NCBI GenBank assembly: GCA_019038695.1
Contig: JAHOYZ010000015.1
Span: 1-64,000, forward strand
Source of the DNA: Candidatus Zixiibacteriota bacterium
GTDB taxonomy: Bacteria > Zixibacteria > MSB-5A5 > GN15 > FEB-12
Length of the DNA: 64,000 bases
Direction: 5' to 3'
This document shows positions 1 through 6,537 of the stretch, piece after piece (the stretch's first letter is position 1; each line of letters opens with the position of its first letter). The translations under genes were made by a program, and so were the position numbers. The notes below the pieces were generated by a model. That model did not search any database. It saw only the letters and a program-made list of their open reading frames with translations, and was not told where the DNA came from.

Positions 1-292
1 GCCTGCCCCATACAGCCCGAAGGTGGTAGTAACCGGCTTCAGGATCAGTCAGACATTCAACCACATCTGGAGAGACCAGCATGGGGTCATCGAACTCTTC
101 GTCCGCTTCTGTTTCCGCGATCAAATCCGACTCATCGAACCCAGGATTTTCTGCATTGGCCGTGTATCCACCAAACTCGGAATCAAGATTCAGTTCTCCG
201 TCCGTGACAGGATCTGTGGTGTTATCCGAACATCCTGCAGCCCAGATCAGCAACGTCAGCACCAGGAGAGGAAAGGCTAGTTTGCGAATCAT
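1..292 (-). CDS. Lipoprotein, C-terminus cut by the window edge
   Basis: Reading the minus strand from the ATG at 292 gives an open frame of 97 codons that runs off the left edge. The protein starts MIRKLAFPLLVLTLLIWAAGC, a basic n-region, a hydrophobic stretch and a lipobox ending AAGC, so it should be a lipoprotein with Cys21 as the lipidated residue. The mature part is acidic (several Asp/Glu clusters) and reaches a segment reading TDPEAGYYHLRAVWG at the edge. I do not recognise the family and assign no function. It is transcribed in the same direction as murQ, 198 bases downstream of its stop, so it may be read from its own promoter in that gap. Confidence 0.75.
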   Translation of the reverse strand, partial: MIRKLAFPLLVLTLLIWAAGCSDNTTDPVTDGELNLDSEFGGYTANAENPGFDESDLIAETEADEEFDDPMLVSPDVVECLTDPEAGYYHLRAVWGR

Positions 293-490
293 CAGTGTTC
301 TCCTTTCAGTAAATTGTTTCTCAGTTGTGTTTGCTGTCTGGAATAGTATCAACCGCTGTGCCATGATTGCTGTAATCACCATAAGTAACTGTAGTGGCAT
401 GTGTTAAGGTGTCGTCGCTGTTTGTGATCGAGCTACTGAAGTGTACCGACAGGTACGAACCACACTTTTACGTTCCGGTCGGTACACACC

Positions 491-1402
491 TCAGATTACG
501 CGAGACACAAAACCATCCCCATCATCAAGTCGCCGCAAAGCCTCTTCGCGAGAACAGCTTAGTTTGTGCATCACAATAGCCGTCTTAACTACCCCGTCGG
601 CTGAAATGAGAAGTTGGTCCGCCTGCTCATAGTCAAGCTCCAGCAAATCCATGAGTATCTTACGCGAGCGAGCGGCCAATTTCTCCGAGCGACACTGAAG
701 ATCAACCATCAGGTTACCGAATGTCTTGCCCAGCAACACCATTGCGGTAGTGGAAATCATATTGAGTGTCATTTTCTGAGCTGTCCCGGATTTCATTCGG
801 GTTGAGCCGGTAATCACCTCCGGACCTACCGGTAATGAAATGACAATATCAAGTCCAGCGGGAAGATTGACCGGTTCGTTACAGATTATGAAAGCCGTTC
901 CGGCACCGACTTCTATCGCATACTCAAGGGCAGCCCTGGTATAGGGCGTGCGAACCGAGGCAGCCAGACCGATGACAAAATCAGCCTGAGATAATCCTCG
1001 CGCCCTCAATTCAATCACTGGCTCATCGATTCTGTCTTCGGCTCCCTCCAGCGATAACACCAGAGTTTCGTGACCGCCCGATATGAGCCCTACAATCTGC
1101 TTGGGGTCAGTGCCAAAAGTAGGCGGACACTCGGCGGCATCGAGTACGCCCAAACGGCCGGATGTGCCAGCCCCGACATAGAACACTCGTCCGCCCTTCT
1201 TCAGAGTTGCGGCAAATATCTCAGCCGCTTCGGAAATCCGGGGAATCGCCTGCTTCACAATTGCAGCAACTTTGCTGTCTTCCCGATTGATTTTGTGAGC
1301 GATATCCTGTGCGCTCAGGCGGTCGATATCGGTTGTGTCCGGATTGGTCTGCTCAGTTGAGAGCCGAGCCAGTTCTCTGACCAGTTTCTCTCGATCTTTC
1401 AT
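491..1402 (-). CDS. murQ: N-acetylmuramic acid 6-phosphate etherase MurQ
   Basis: A 303-residue cytoplasmic enzyme, close to the usual ~300 for the family. MurQ cleaves the D-lactyl ether of MurNAc-6-phosphate to GlcNAc-6-phosphate in peptidoglycan recycling or MurNAc catabolism. The SIS sugar-phosphate fold is evident from GAGTSGRLGVLDAAECPPTFG at about residues 77-97, which contains the first conserved Glu, and from LEGAEDRIDEP further on with the second catalytic-type Glu. The segment PEVITGSTRMKSGTAQK is the family signature. The start is ATG 1402; no clear Shine-Dalgarno sequence is visible before it. No anhydro-MurNAc kinase or MurNAc transporter gene lies next to it in the window, so the upstream supply steps must be encoded elsewhere. 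Confidence 0.93.
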   Translation of the reverse strand: MKDREKLVRELARLSTEQTNPDTTDIDRLSAQDIAHKINREDSKVAAIVKQAIPRISEAAEIFAATLKKGGRVFYVGAGTSGRLGVLDAAECPPTFGTDPKQIVGLISGGHETLVLSLEGAEDRIDEPVIELRARGLSQADFVIGLAASVRTPYTRAALEYAIEVGAGTAFIICNEPVNLPAGLDIVISLPVGPEVITGSTRMKSGTAQKMTLNMISTTAMVLLGKTFGNLMVDLQCRSEKLAARSRKILMDLLELDYEQADQLLISADGVVKTAIVMHKLSCSREEALRRLDDGDGFVSRVI

Positions 1403-1436
1403 AATGGGAGTGTAGACCGGACACCCGAGGCGGACA

Positions 1437-1463
1437 ACAAAAAAGGGAGCATTGCTCCCTTCT
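1437..1463 (-). terminator. Rho-independent terminator after the 1489-2277 gene
   Basis: On the minus strand AAGGGAGC-AAT-GCTCCCTT forms a tight hairpin followed by TTTTTTG. It lies 26 bases past the stop codon of the lipoprotein gene and before murQ, so it separates the two transcripts. Confidence 0.8.
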
Positions 1464-1488
1464 TAAGGTCTAATAGGCGAAGACCTGC

Positions 1489-2277
1489 TTAGTTGGCCAG
1501 GACCTCTATTGTCGCGAAGCCAGTGGTCACAATGCTGCACTTGGTGCCGGACATGTTCTGCTCTGCGATGTTATCATCGAGCTGATCGGGTACCGGCGTC
1601 GGTAGCAGGGTAGCAAGCAAGGTGCTATCTGGTACTCCGTGATATGCATACACATAGATGTAGTATATACCCGGATCTGGTTCTCCGCCCTGAAGTGACG
1701 TTTTCGTGAAAGCACTGTCGTTGATTCCGATATAAGTTGCCTGTGATGTCACCCACTGGCTGTAGCCGATCCCCATATAGGCCGAGTCCTTCTTGACCGC
1801 CGCGATGATATATCCTTCCGCATCAGCAGCACCAGTCCAGCTTACCGATACCAGATCGGCTGGTCCCTTTTCCGTCGGTGCAATCGACGTGATTGACAGT
1901 TGGCCGGGCATCGTAAACCCCAACGTATCATTCAATCGAGAGGCGTCTTTCACGACCATATCCACCGGACCGGCCGGCAGACTGTCGGCCGGACCGACCG
2001 CAAAAGTGTATCTGTCGGCTGAAGCAACAAGTGTGTCGCCGCCCACGACGAAAACAGCCCCGGTTACAAGGGTATCATTGCGTTCCAACCGAGCCGCAGC
2101 ATAGGCCACGTTACGGTTGTAGTCCTTTACCAGGACACCTCCAAAGCAATATTCGTAGTCATCATTGAAGGGGTCGGTCGGTCCCGAGGAGCCGTCACAA
2201 CCAACTATTAGTGCCGTCGCCACAGCGACCAAAAGGCCGAGGGCCAGCAGACAGACATAAGTATTACGTAGTCTCAT
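1489..2277 (-). CDS. Hypothetical lipoprotein with a fibronectin III-like domain
   Basis: This 262-residue protein begins with a signal sequence (LLALGLLVAVATALIVGC) ending in a lipobox around Cys27, then a low-complexity linker GSSGPTDPFNDDYEY. The C-terminal half, from about residue 128, resembles a fibronectin type III or similar beta-sandwich (PTEKGPADLVSVSWTGAADA, then GIYYIYVYAYHG near the end). That pattern is common in surface lipoproteins of FCB bacteria, but I do not recognise a specific family. A TATAAT hexamer sits only a few bases before the ATG and there is no Shine-Dalgarno sequence, so a leaderless message is possible. It ends at a strong terminator and is probably monocistronic. 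Confidence 0.7.
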   Translation of the reverse strand: MRLRNTYVCLLALGLLVAVATALIVGCDGSSGPTDPFNDDYEYCFGGVLVKDYNRNVAYAAARLERNDTLVTGAVFVVGGDTLVASADRYTFAVGPADSLPAGPVDMVVKDASRLNDTLGFTMPGQLSITSIAPTEKGPADLVSVSWTGAADAEGYIIAAVKKDSAYMGIGYSQWVTSQATYIGINDSAFTKTSLQGGEPDPGIYYIYVYAYHGVPDSTLLATLLPTPVPDQLDDNIAEQNMSGTKCSIVTTGFATIEVLAN

Positions 2278-2624
2278 ATATCATTATATCGACGCCGAGG
2301 CTGTTTGGATTTACGAAAAAATGCGCTTCCGAATCCTTCTTTATGGTAGTCAAATAGTCCAACGGGAGGGGCCAACATACAAAATAGATCATTTTTATCT
2401 ATTTCGGGAACTATTCTTTTCCAGCCTGTGTTCTTTGGGTGGGTAAGAGAATTACTGGTCAGACTTTTTGACCGACCTCTGCGATTCCAGTTGCGCTCCG
2501 TGTTGTTCCCTCCCCCTCGCACGGAGCGCACTTCTCTTATCCAATTTATTCTGACAGTCTGGTAGGGCAGAAGTCCTGTGCTCCTGCCAGAGAATAGGCG
2601 ATGCCGGAAGACAGGCAATGCCTG
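2278..2624. other. Intergenic stretch, 347 bases, with palindromic repeats
   Basis: The gap between the M3 peptidase stop and the lipoprotein start carries no credible gene. Its left part is unremarkable. Its right part (2561-2632) holds two repeat modules also found elsewhere in the window: the GGTAGGGCAG...CTGTGCTCCTGCC module and the ACAGGCAATGCCTG palindrome. The last one runs up to the end of the peptidase gene. Confidence 0.6.
2283..2288 (-). promoter_or_regulatory. Possible -10 element next to the start codon of the lipoprotein gene
   Basis: TATAAT on the minus strand ends five bases before the ATG at 2277. With a normal -10 to start-site distance, transcription would begin at the start codon, giving a leaderless message. 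No convincing -35 is visible, so this is weak. Confidence 0.25.
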
Positions 2625-2632
2625 CTACCCCT
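2561..2632. repeat. Dispersed palindromic repeats (GTAGGGCAGGAG and ACAGGCNATGCCTG modules)
   Basis: 2561-2588 matches 32177-32204 with two differences, GGTAGGGCAG(A/G)AG(T/C)CCTGTGCTCCTGCC. The following ACAGGCAATGCCTG at 2611-2624 is a near-perfect palindrome that recurs at 6485 and, with one change, at 32098 and 32928. These are short REP-like elements rather than genes. Confidence 0.75.
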
Positions 2633-4433
2633 GGGCCAACTTGACAAACTCATCAACATCGGCCAGGGAACGAGCAACAGCATCTTCCCAGAAACTTCTT
2701 GTCGACAGGTCAACCCCCAGATGTTTCTGTGCCAGATCCTCAGTCATCATACTACCCGTATCAACCAGCAACGAGCGGTACTTGTCAGTAAAGACCGACC
2801 CTTCCTTGCAAGCCCGATCATACACCCCACCCGAGAAAAGATAGCCGAACACATACGGGAAATGATAGAATGGTTGGCCGGTCAGATAGAAATGCAACTT
2901 AGAACACCAGAACAACGGATGGTGCCCGGATTCGTCAAGCAGTTCGCCGTACGCCTTTTTCTGTGCCTCAACCATCATTTCGCAGAGCCGGTCTTTCTGA
3001 ACAATTCCTTTTCCCCGTTCGGCGTAGAAGGAGCGGTCAAATATATACCGGCAGTGCAGGTCGGTAAACATCCCATAAGCTGCTTGCAACCTTTGATCGA
3101 GCAGCATAAGTTTTTCCTGCGGGTCCGTAGCCTGTTTCAGGGCGGCATCGACTACAAGCGTTTCGGCAAAAATCGAAGCTGTCTCGGCCAGAGGCATCGG
3201 GTACTGTTGCGAGAGGTAGGGCCGTTCCTTCAGGACCCACTGATGAAACGCGTGACCGAGTTCATGGGCCAGGGTCAGCAGGTTCTCAAAGGTCCCGGCA
3301 TAGGTCATGAATATTCGCGACTGCTTGATTGGTCCAAATCCGGTGCAGAATCCACCACCGCGCTTGCCGCCACGATCTTCAGCCTCCACCCAGTGTTTCT
3401 CCAGCGCCATCTCCGCGAAATCGGCCAGATTGGTCGAGAACGTACGGAAATTATCGACAATGAACTTTCCGGCTTCGTCAAACGGAATAGCCGCGTCGGA
3501 TTTGCCGCAGGGAGCAAACTGATCGTACCAACTGAACTTGTCGATACCGAGCAGTTTTTTCTTCGCTTCAACATAAGGTTTGAGTTTGTGGGCTTCATCG
3601 GCGACAACACTCCACATGGCGTCAAGGGTCGACTCCTTCAAGCGGGCCATTGTCAACGGCTCGTGCAGCACCGAATCCCATTTGCGATTGCTGTATAACG
3701 ACAGGCGGAATCCTCCCTGCGCGTTGAGAGCCATTGCGGCCAGATCGGCGCGTGTTCCCCATGCTGAATACATCGCCTCAAAAGCGCGCTTGCGCACATC
3801 ACGGTCAGGGCTGGACATCTTGGTAGCCAGCTGCCCCATCGAAAGTGATTTTGTTTCCCCGTCCTCTTCAAAATCAGCGCGAAGATCACCGGCCATCTTG
3901 TCATACAAACGGTTCCAGGCGTGGTAGCCGTTGACGGCCAGTTCGAGGGCGAGCGATTCCTGCTCAAGCGGCATTTTGCTCTTGGCAATCTCGCGCATCT
4001 CATTCAGCGGAAAAGCTAACTTGTCGAGAGCGGGAGCTTGGATCAGCAAGTCCCACTGATCATCGGATATCTTGAGCGTACGCGCTTCGAGACCGGCATT
4101 GAGTTTTTCCCACTCGGACAGGTACTCGTCACCTTTGCCTTCAATGGCGGCGGCCACGTCGTCCTTGACATCCTGCGACGTCAGACATCCGCTAAGCGCC
4201 AGCACAAGTTCGATGTCTGCCAGGATCGCTTGATACTGGAGAACAAAATCAACCCACTGGCTCAGCGAGGCATCGTCAATCTTTTCGGGCAGCGCTTCGA
4301 GATTGGCGGCGGCTGACTTGAGGGATGCTTCGACTTTATCGCGATGTTTTTTGAACTGGGGCGATTTGCTTCCGCCGGGTATTATCGTTTCGAGGTCCCA
4401 TTTTGGTGCGGGGGGGATTTTTGTGTCAGGCAT
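2625..4433 (-). CDS. M3 family oligoendopeptidase (PepF-like), cytoplasmic
   Basis: This 602-residue zinc metallopeptidase has the M3 active site LAHELGHAFHQW at about residue 390 (HExxH) with the downstream glutamate in LAETASIFAETLV, which supplies the third zinc ligand. The length fits PepF-type M3 enzymes (~600). There is no signal peptide; the protein begins MPDTKIPPAPKWDLETIIPGG, and the WDLETI opening is typical of the family. It should cleave short peptides in the cytoplasm. ATG 4433 is preceded by AGGAG at an 8-base spacing. A second M3 peptidase in the window (15880-17760) is exported, so the organism has one M3 enzyme on each side of the membrane. Confidence 0.92.
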   Translation of the reverse strand: MPDTKIPPAPKWDLETIIPGGSKSPQFKKHRDKVEASLKSAAANLEALPEKIDDASLSQWVDFVLQYQAILADIELVLALSGCLTSQDVKDDVAAAIEGKGDEYLSEWEKLNAGLEARTLKISDDQWDLLIQAPALDKLAFPLNEMREIAKSKMPLEQESLALELAVNGYHAWNRLYDKMAGDLRADFEEDGETKSLSMGQLATKMSSPDRDVRKRAFEAMYSAWGTRADLAAMALNAQGGFRLSLYSNRKWDSVLHEPLTMARLKESTLDAMWSVVADEAHKLKPYVEAKKKLLGIDKFSWYDQFAPCGKSDAAIPFDEAGKFIVDNFRTFSTNLADFAEMALEKHWVEAEDRGGKRGGGFCTGFGPIKQSRIFMTYAGTFENLLTLAHELGHAFHQWVLKERPYLSQQYPMPLAETASIFAETLVVDAALKQATDPQEKLMLLDQRLQAAYGMFTDLHCRYIFDRSFYAERGKGIVQKDRLCEMMVEAQKKAYGELLDESGHHPLFWCSKLHFYLTGQPFYHFPYVFGYLFSGGVYDRACKEGSVFTDKYRSLLVDTGSMMTEDLAQKHLGVDLSTRSFWEDAVARSLADVDEFVKLAQG

Positions 4434-4857
4434 GTCATTTACTCCTGAGGTCGGGGTCTTGTTCTATCTTTGCGGGACATTATAGGGGAAAATGTGGGAG
4501 AGGGCAAGCCATGTAGGTCAAGCCGCTTGTCGGCTTGACAATGATAACTCACAACCTGTCACCCTCGCACGGGTGCCCGGCTTAAACTTATTTGGGCCGG
4601 ATTTCCGTGCGCGGCAGACGTCCCCGTCTGCCCGGGATCACACGTCTATTGGCTGGTGTGGATTTGATTGAGTGGGTTGAAACTGTCTTCAGTTTCGACA
4701 TCAGAAGGCACTCCCCAGAAAGAAAGTTGTTGACTGGTCGAACCATTTGACGCACTTTGTAGGTGAAATGCGCTCATAGTGTAAACTTGAGCGAAGTCAC
4801 TGTAGGGTAACCTTGGTGGCGTAAGAGAATAAAATTCTTATAATGAGGAGGTTTGCC
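4434..4857. other. Intergenic stretch, 424 bases, built largely of short palindromes
   Basis: Divergent gap between the M3 peptidase and the AIPR-like gene. It contains a CACCCTCGCACGGGTG palindrome (4561-4576), a CGGCAGACGTCCCCGTCTGCC inverted repeat (4612-4632) and GAAACTGTCTTCAGTTTC (4679-4696). All have relatives elsewhere in the window. No gene is supported here. Confidence 0.6.
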
Positions 4858-6114
4858 ATGAAAGCGAACCAGCCAATGACCTTCCGATTCCCCGTTCAAG
4901 ATTTCAAACGCCTTGAGACGCCGCTGGATGATCGCGGATTTCGCGATTTCTTGTGCACTGTCGATGTGCAGGCTCTACCCGACTTAAGCGAGTGGGGTAA
5001 ATCGAACCTGCGTGATCCGAAAGATCGCGGCAAGGTTCCTCAGATGATTAGGGCCGCCTTGCATGAGGAAGAGTTGTTTGTCTATTTGAACAGAGGCATT
5101 GTAATAATCGCGGATAACGTCAAGTTCGACAACAAATCGATGGAAGTTTCAGTAACGTTCACCGAGCGTGATATACACGGCCTGATTGATGGCGGGCACA
5201 CGCATCTTATTATTCAGAAAGAGCGGGGGAGTCTTAAGAAAACCGAGGAGGACACGGGCCATCAGCGGCAGAGATCTGTCAAGCTAGAAATCCTCAAGGG
5301 ATTCGACCTGGGTCAGATCAAGGATATCGCCGGAGCTAGGAATACTTCGAATCAGGTAAAGGATGAAAGCCTGCTGCAGCTTGAGGGCCGATTCGATGCG
5401 CTTAAAAAGCTATTGCAGTATGAACCATACGCCGACGAGATTGCCTTCAAGGAATACGAAACTCACGCCAATGGAACTCAGAAGTCCATCGACATTCGGG
5501 ATATAATCTCAATCCTGTATATGTTCGATGTAGAACTGTTTACCGGCTCGCGTCATCCGGTGAATGGATACCGGTCCAAGATGGTCTGTCTCAAGGAGTT
5601 CGATCAGAAGACGTCTCCAAGCACTGGGTCAACCCAATCGATATATGAAAGGCTTTACCCTCTGGTGCCCGATTTTCTTCGACTTCACGATGAGATCCAT
5701 CTGAACTTACCACGCTTATACAATACTGCTCGACAGGAATTTGGAGAGGATGTAACTAGGGGTGCCTTTGGTAAGCTCACCGGGGTAGCGATGCGCAACG
5801 TGCAATTGCCATTTTCAGGCCGAGCTTCCAAGTTTAGGGTTCCGGCCGGATTCGTTTATCCAATACTTGGTGCCTTTAGGGCACTGCTGGAGGAAAAAGG
5901 AGGACGTTTCTGCTGGGCGAAAGGGTGCAATCCCGCCAAACTGCTTTCGGGCGATATGGGGCTTCAGATGGCGGATGCCGTTGGCGCTACCGCACGCCGC
6001 GACCAGAACCCAAGTAAGACAGGTAAGGATCTGTCTCTTTGGCAAAGTTGCTATCAGGCTGCAGTAATAGCAAGGCAGAGCATTGAGATAGCTCGATTAC
6101 GGAAGCAAAAGTAG
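4858..6114 (+). CDS. AIPR-like protein (abortive infection phage resistance family), solitary
   Basis: A 418-residue protein that resembles the AIPR family of phage-resistance proteins. Visible family-like signatures are YLNRGIVIIADNVKF at about residues 76-90 (usual form LNNGITI.A), LIDGGHTHLII at about 109-119 (usual NG.QT) and ARNTSNQVKDESLLQLE at about 160-176 (usual N.Q..I..). It has no signal peptide or membrane segment, so it is cytoplasmic. The start is ATG 4858 because GAGGAGG at 4845-4851 is a strong ribosome site at the right distance; an ATG at 4843 overlaps that site. No methylase, nuclease or toxin gene adjoins it, and it stands alone on its strand between repeat-filled gaps and before a strong terminator. 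Family assignment is moderate; the mechanism of such proteins is poorly known. Confidence 0.65.
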   Translation: MKANQPMTFRFPVQDFKRLETPLDDRGFRDFLCTVDVQALPDLSEWGKSNLRDPKDRGKVPQMIRAALHEEELFVYLNRGIVIIADNVKFDNKSMEVSVTFTERDIHGLIDGGHTHLIIQKERGSLKKTEEDTGHQRQRSVKLEILKGFDLGQIKDIAGARNTSNQVKDESLLQLEGRFDALKKLLQYEPYADEIAFKEYETHANGTQKSIDIRDIISILYMFDVELFTGSRHPVNGYRSKMVCLKEFDQKTSPSTGSTQSIYERLYPLVPDFLRLHDEIHLNLPRLYNTARQEFGEDVTRGAFGKLTGVAMRNVQLPFSGRASKFRVPAGFVYPILGAFRALLEEKGGRFCWAKGCNPAKLLSGDMGLQMADAVGATARRDQNPSKTGKDLSLWQSCYQAAVIARQSIEIARLRKQK

Positions 6115-6131
6115 TTTCTGAACCGATGCTT

Positions 6132-6167
6132 GACCGGCTCAAACATGTTTGGGCCGGTCGATGTTTT
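6132..6167 (+). terminator. Rho-independent terminator of the AIPR-like gene
   Basis: GACCGGCTCAAACA pairs with TGTTTGGGCCGGTC (6132-6159, one T/G wobble), followed by GATGTTTTT. It lies 18 bases past the stop codon. Confidence 0.85.
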
Positions 6168-6412
6168 TCCTTCCCCCTACACTTTTCCCACAACATCTCT
6201 GCTGATACCTGCACCAGCCCATTCTACATGAGCCAACTCCGAACAGAAGACCAAAAACCGACACAGAATCACCATAGAAAACGAACGAATTCTCTACATT
6301 TTCAGTGGTTGAAACCACAAGCGAATTCGCCTTACGCAACTAAGTACAAGGAGTTACACCAAAACGCAAAAAGTGAATTTGCGAATCAAACCCATTTTGC
6401 GAAGAGAAGACT

Positions 6413-6530
6413 GGATTCCCGCCTGCGCGGGAATGACAGATCAACTTACGCCATCCACGGGGATGACATGTGGGCCACCCATGAAACAGGCAATGCCTGC
6501 TGGACCCCCGCGTCCGCGAGGGTGACAATG
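6413..6530. repeat. Cluster of short palindromic repeats
   Basis: Three palindromes in a row: a CCCGC-centred one at 6413-6434, the ACAGGCAATGCCTG family at 6485-6498, and a GC-rich one around 6504-6525. Their flanks GAATGACAG, GGATGACATG and GGGTGACAATG are similar to each other, so each unit seems to be a palindrome plus a short conserved tail. Confidence 0.6.
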
Positions 6531-6537
6531 TGGCCTG

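Larger units (their letters stand above)
6115..6537. other. Intergenic stretch, 423 bases, convergent gap with repeats
   Basis: Gap between the convergent AIPR-like gene and the spermidine-synthase-like gene. It starts with the terminator at 6132. Its second half holds palindromic repeats: GGATTCCCGCCTGCGCGGGAAT (6413-6434), AACAGGCAATGCCTGCTGG (6484-6502) and a degenerate CCCGCGTCCGCGAGGGTG copy. Small frames crossing the gap on both strands lack ribosome sites and look spurious. Confidence 0.6.

Noticed and set aside
441-488. Imperfect GTACCGACAGGTACGAAC / GTTCCGGTCGGTAC hairpin after murQ
   Set aside because: The stem is imperfect and no T-run follows, so I did not call it a terminator.
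2274-2618. A 114-codon minus-strand frame upstream of the lipoprotein
   Set aside because: It is mostly repeat and promoter region, and its end overlaps the ATG of the next gene.
2601-3698. A 365-codon open frame on the plus strand across the M3 peptidase gene
   Set aside because: It lies antisense to a gene with clear M3 motifs, shows no domain pattern and has no ribosome site; long antisense frames are expected in GC-rich coding DNA.
4839-4844. TATAAT just before the AIPR-like gene
   Set aside because: A start site from this -10 would fall inside or after the GAGGAGG ribosome site, so it is not compatible with the preferred start; the nearest -35-like TTGGTG is 20 bases away.
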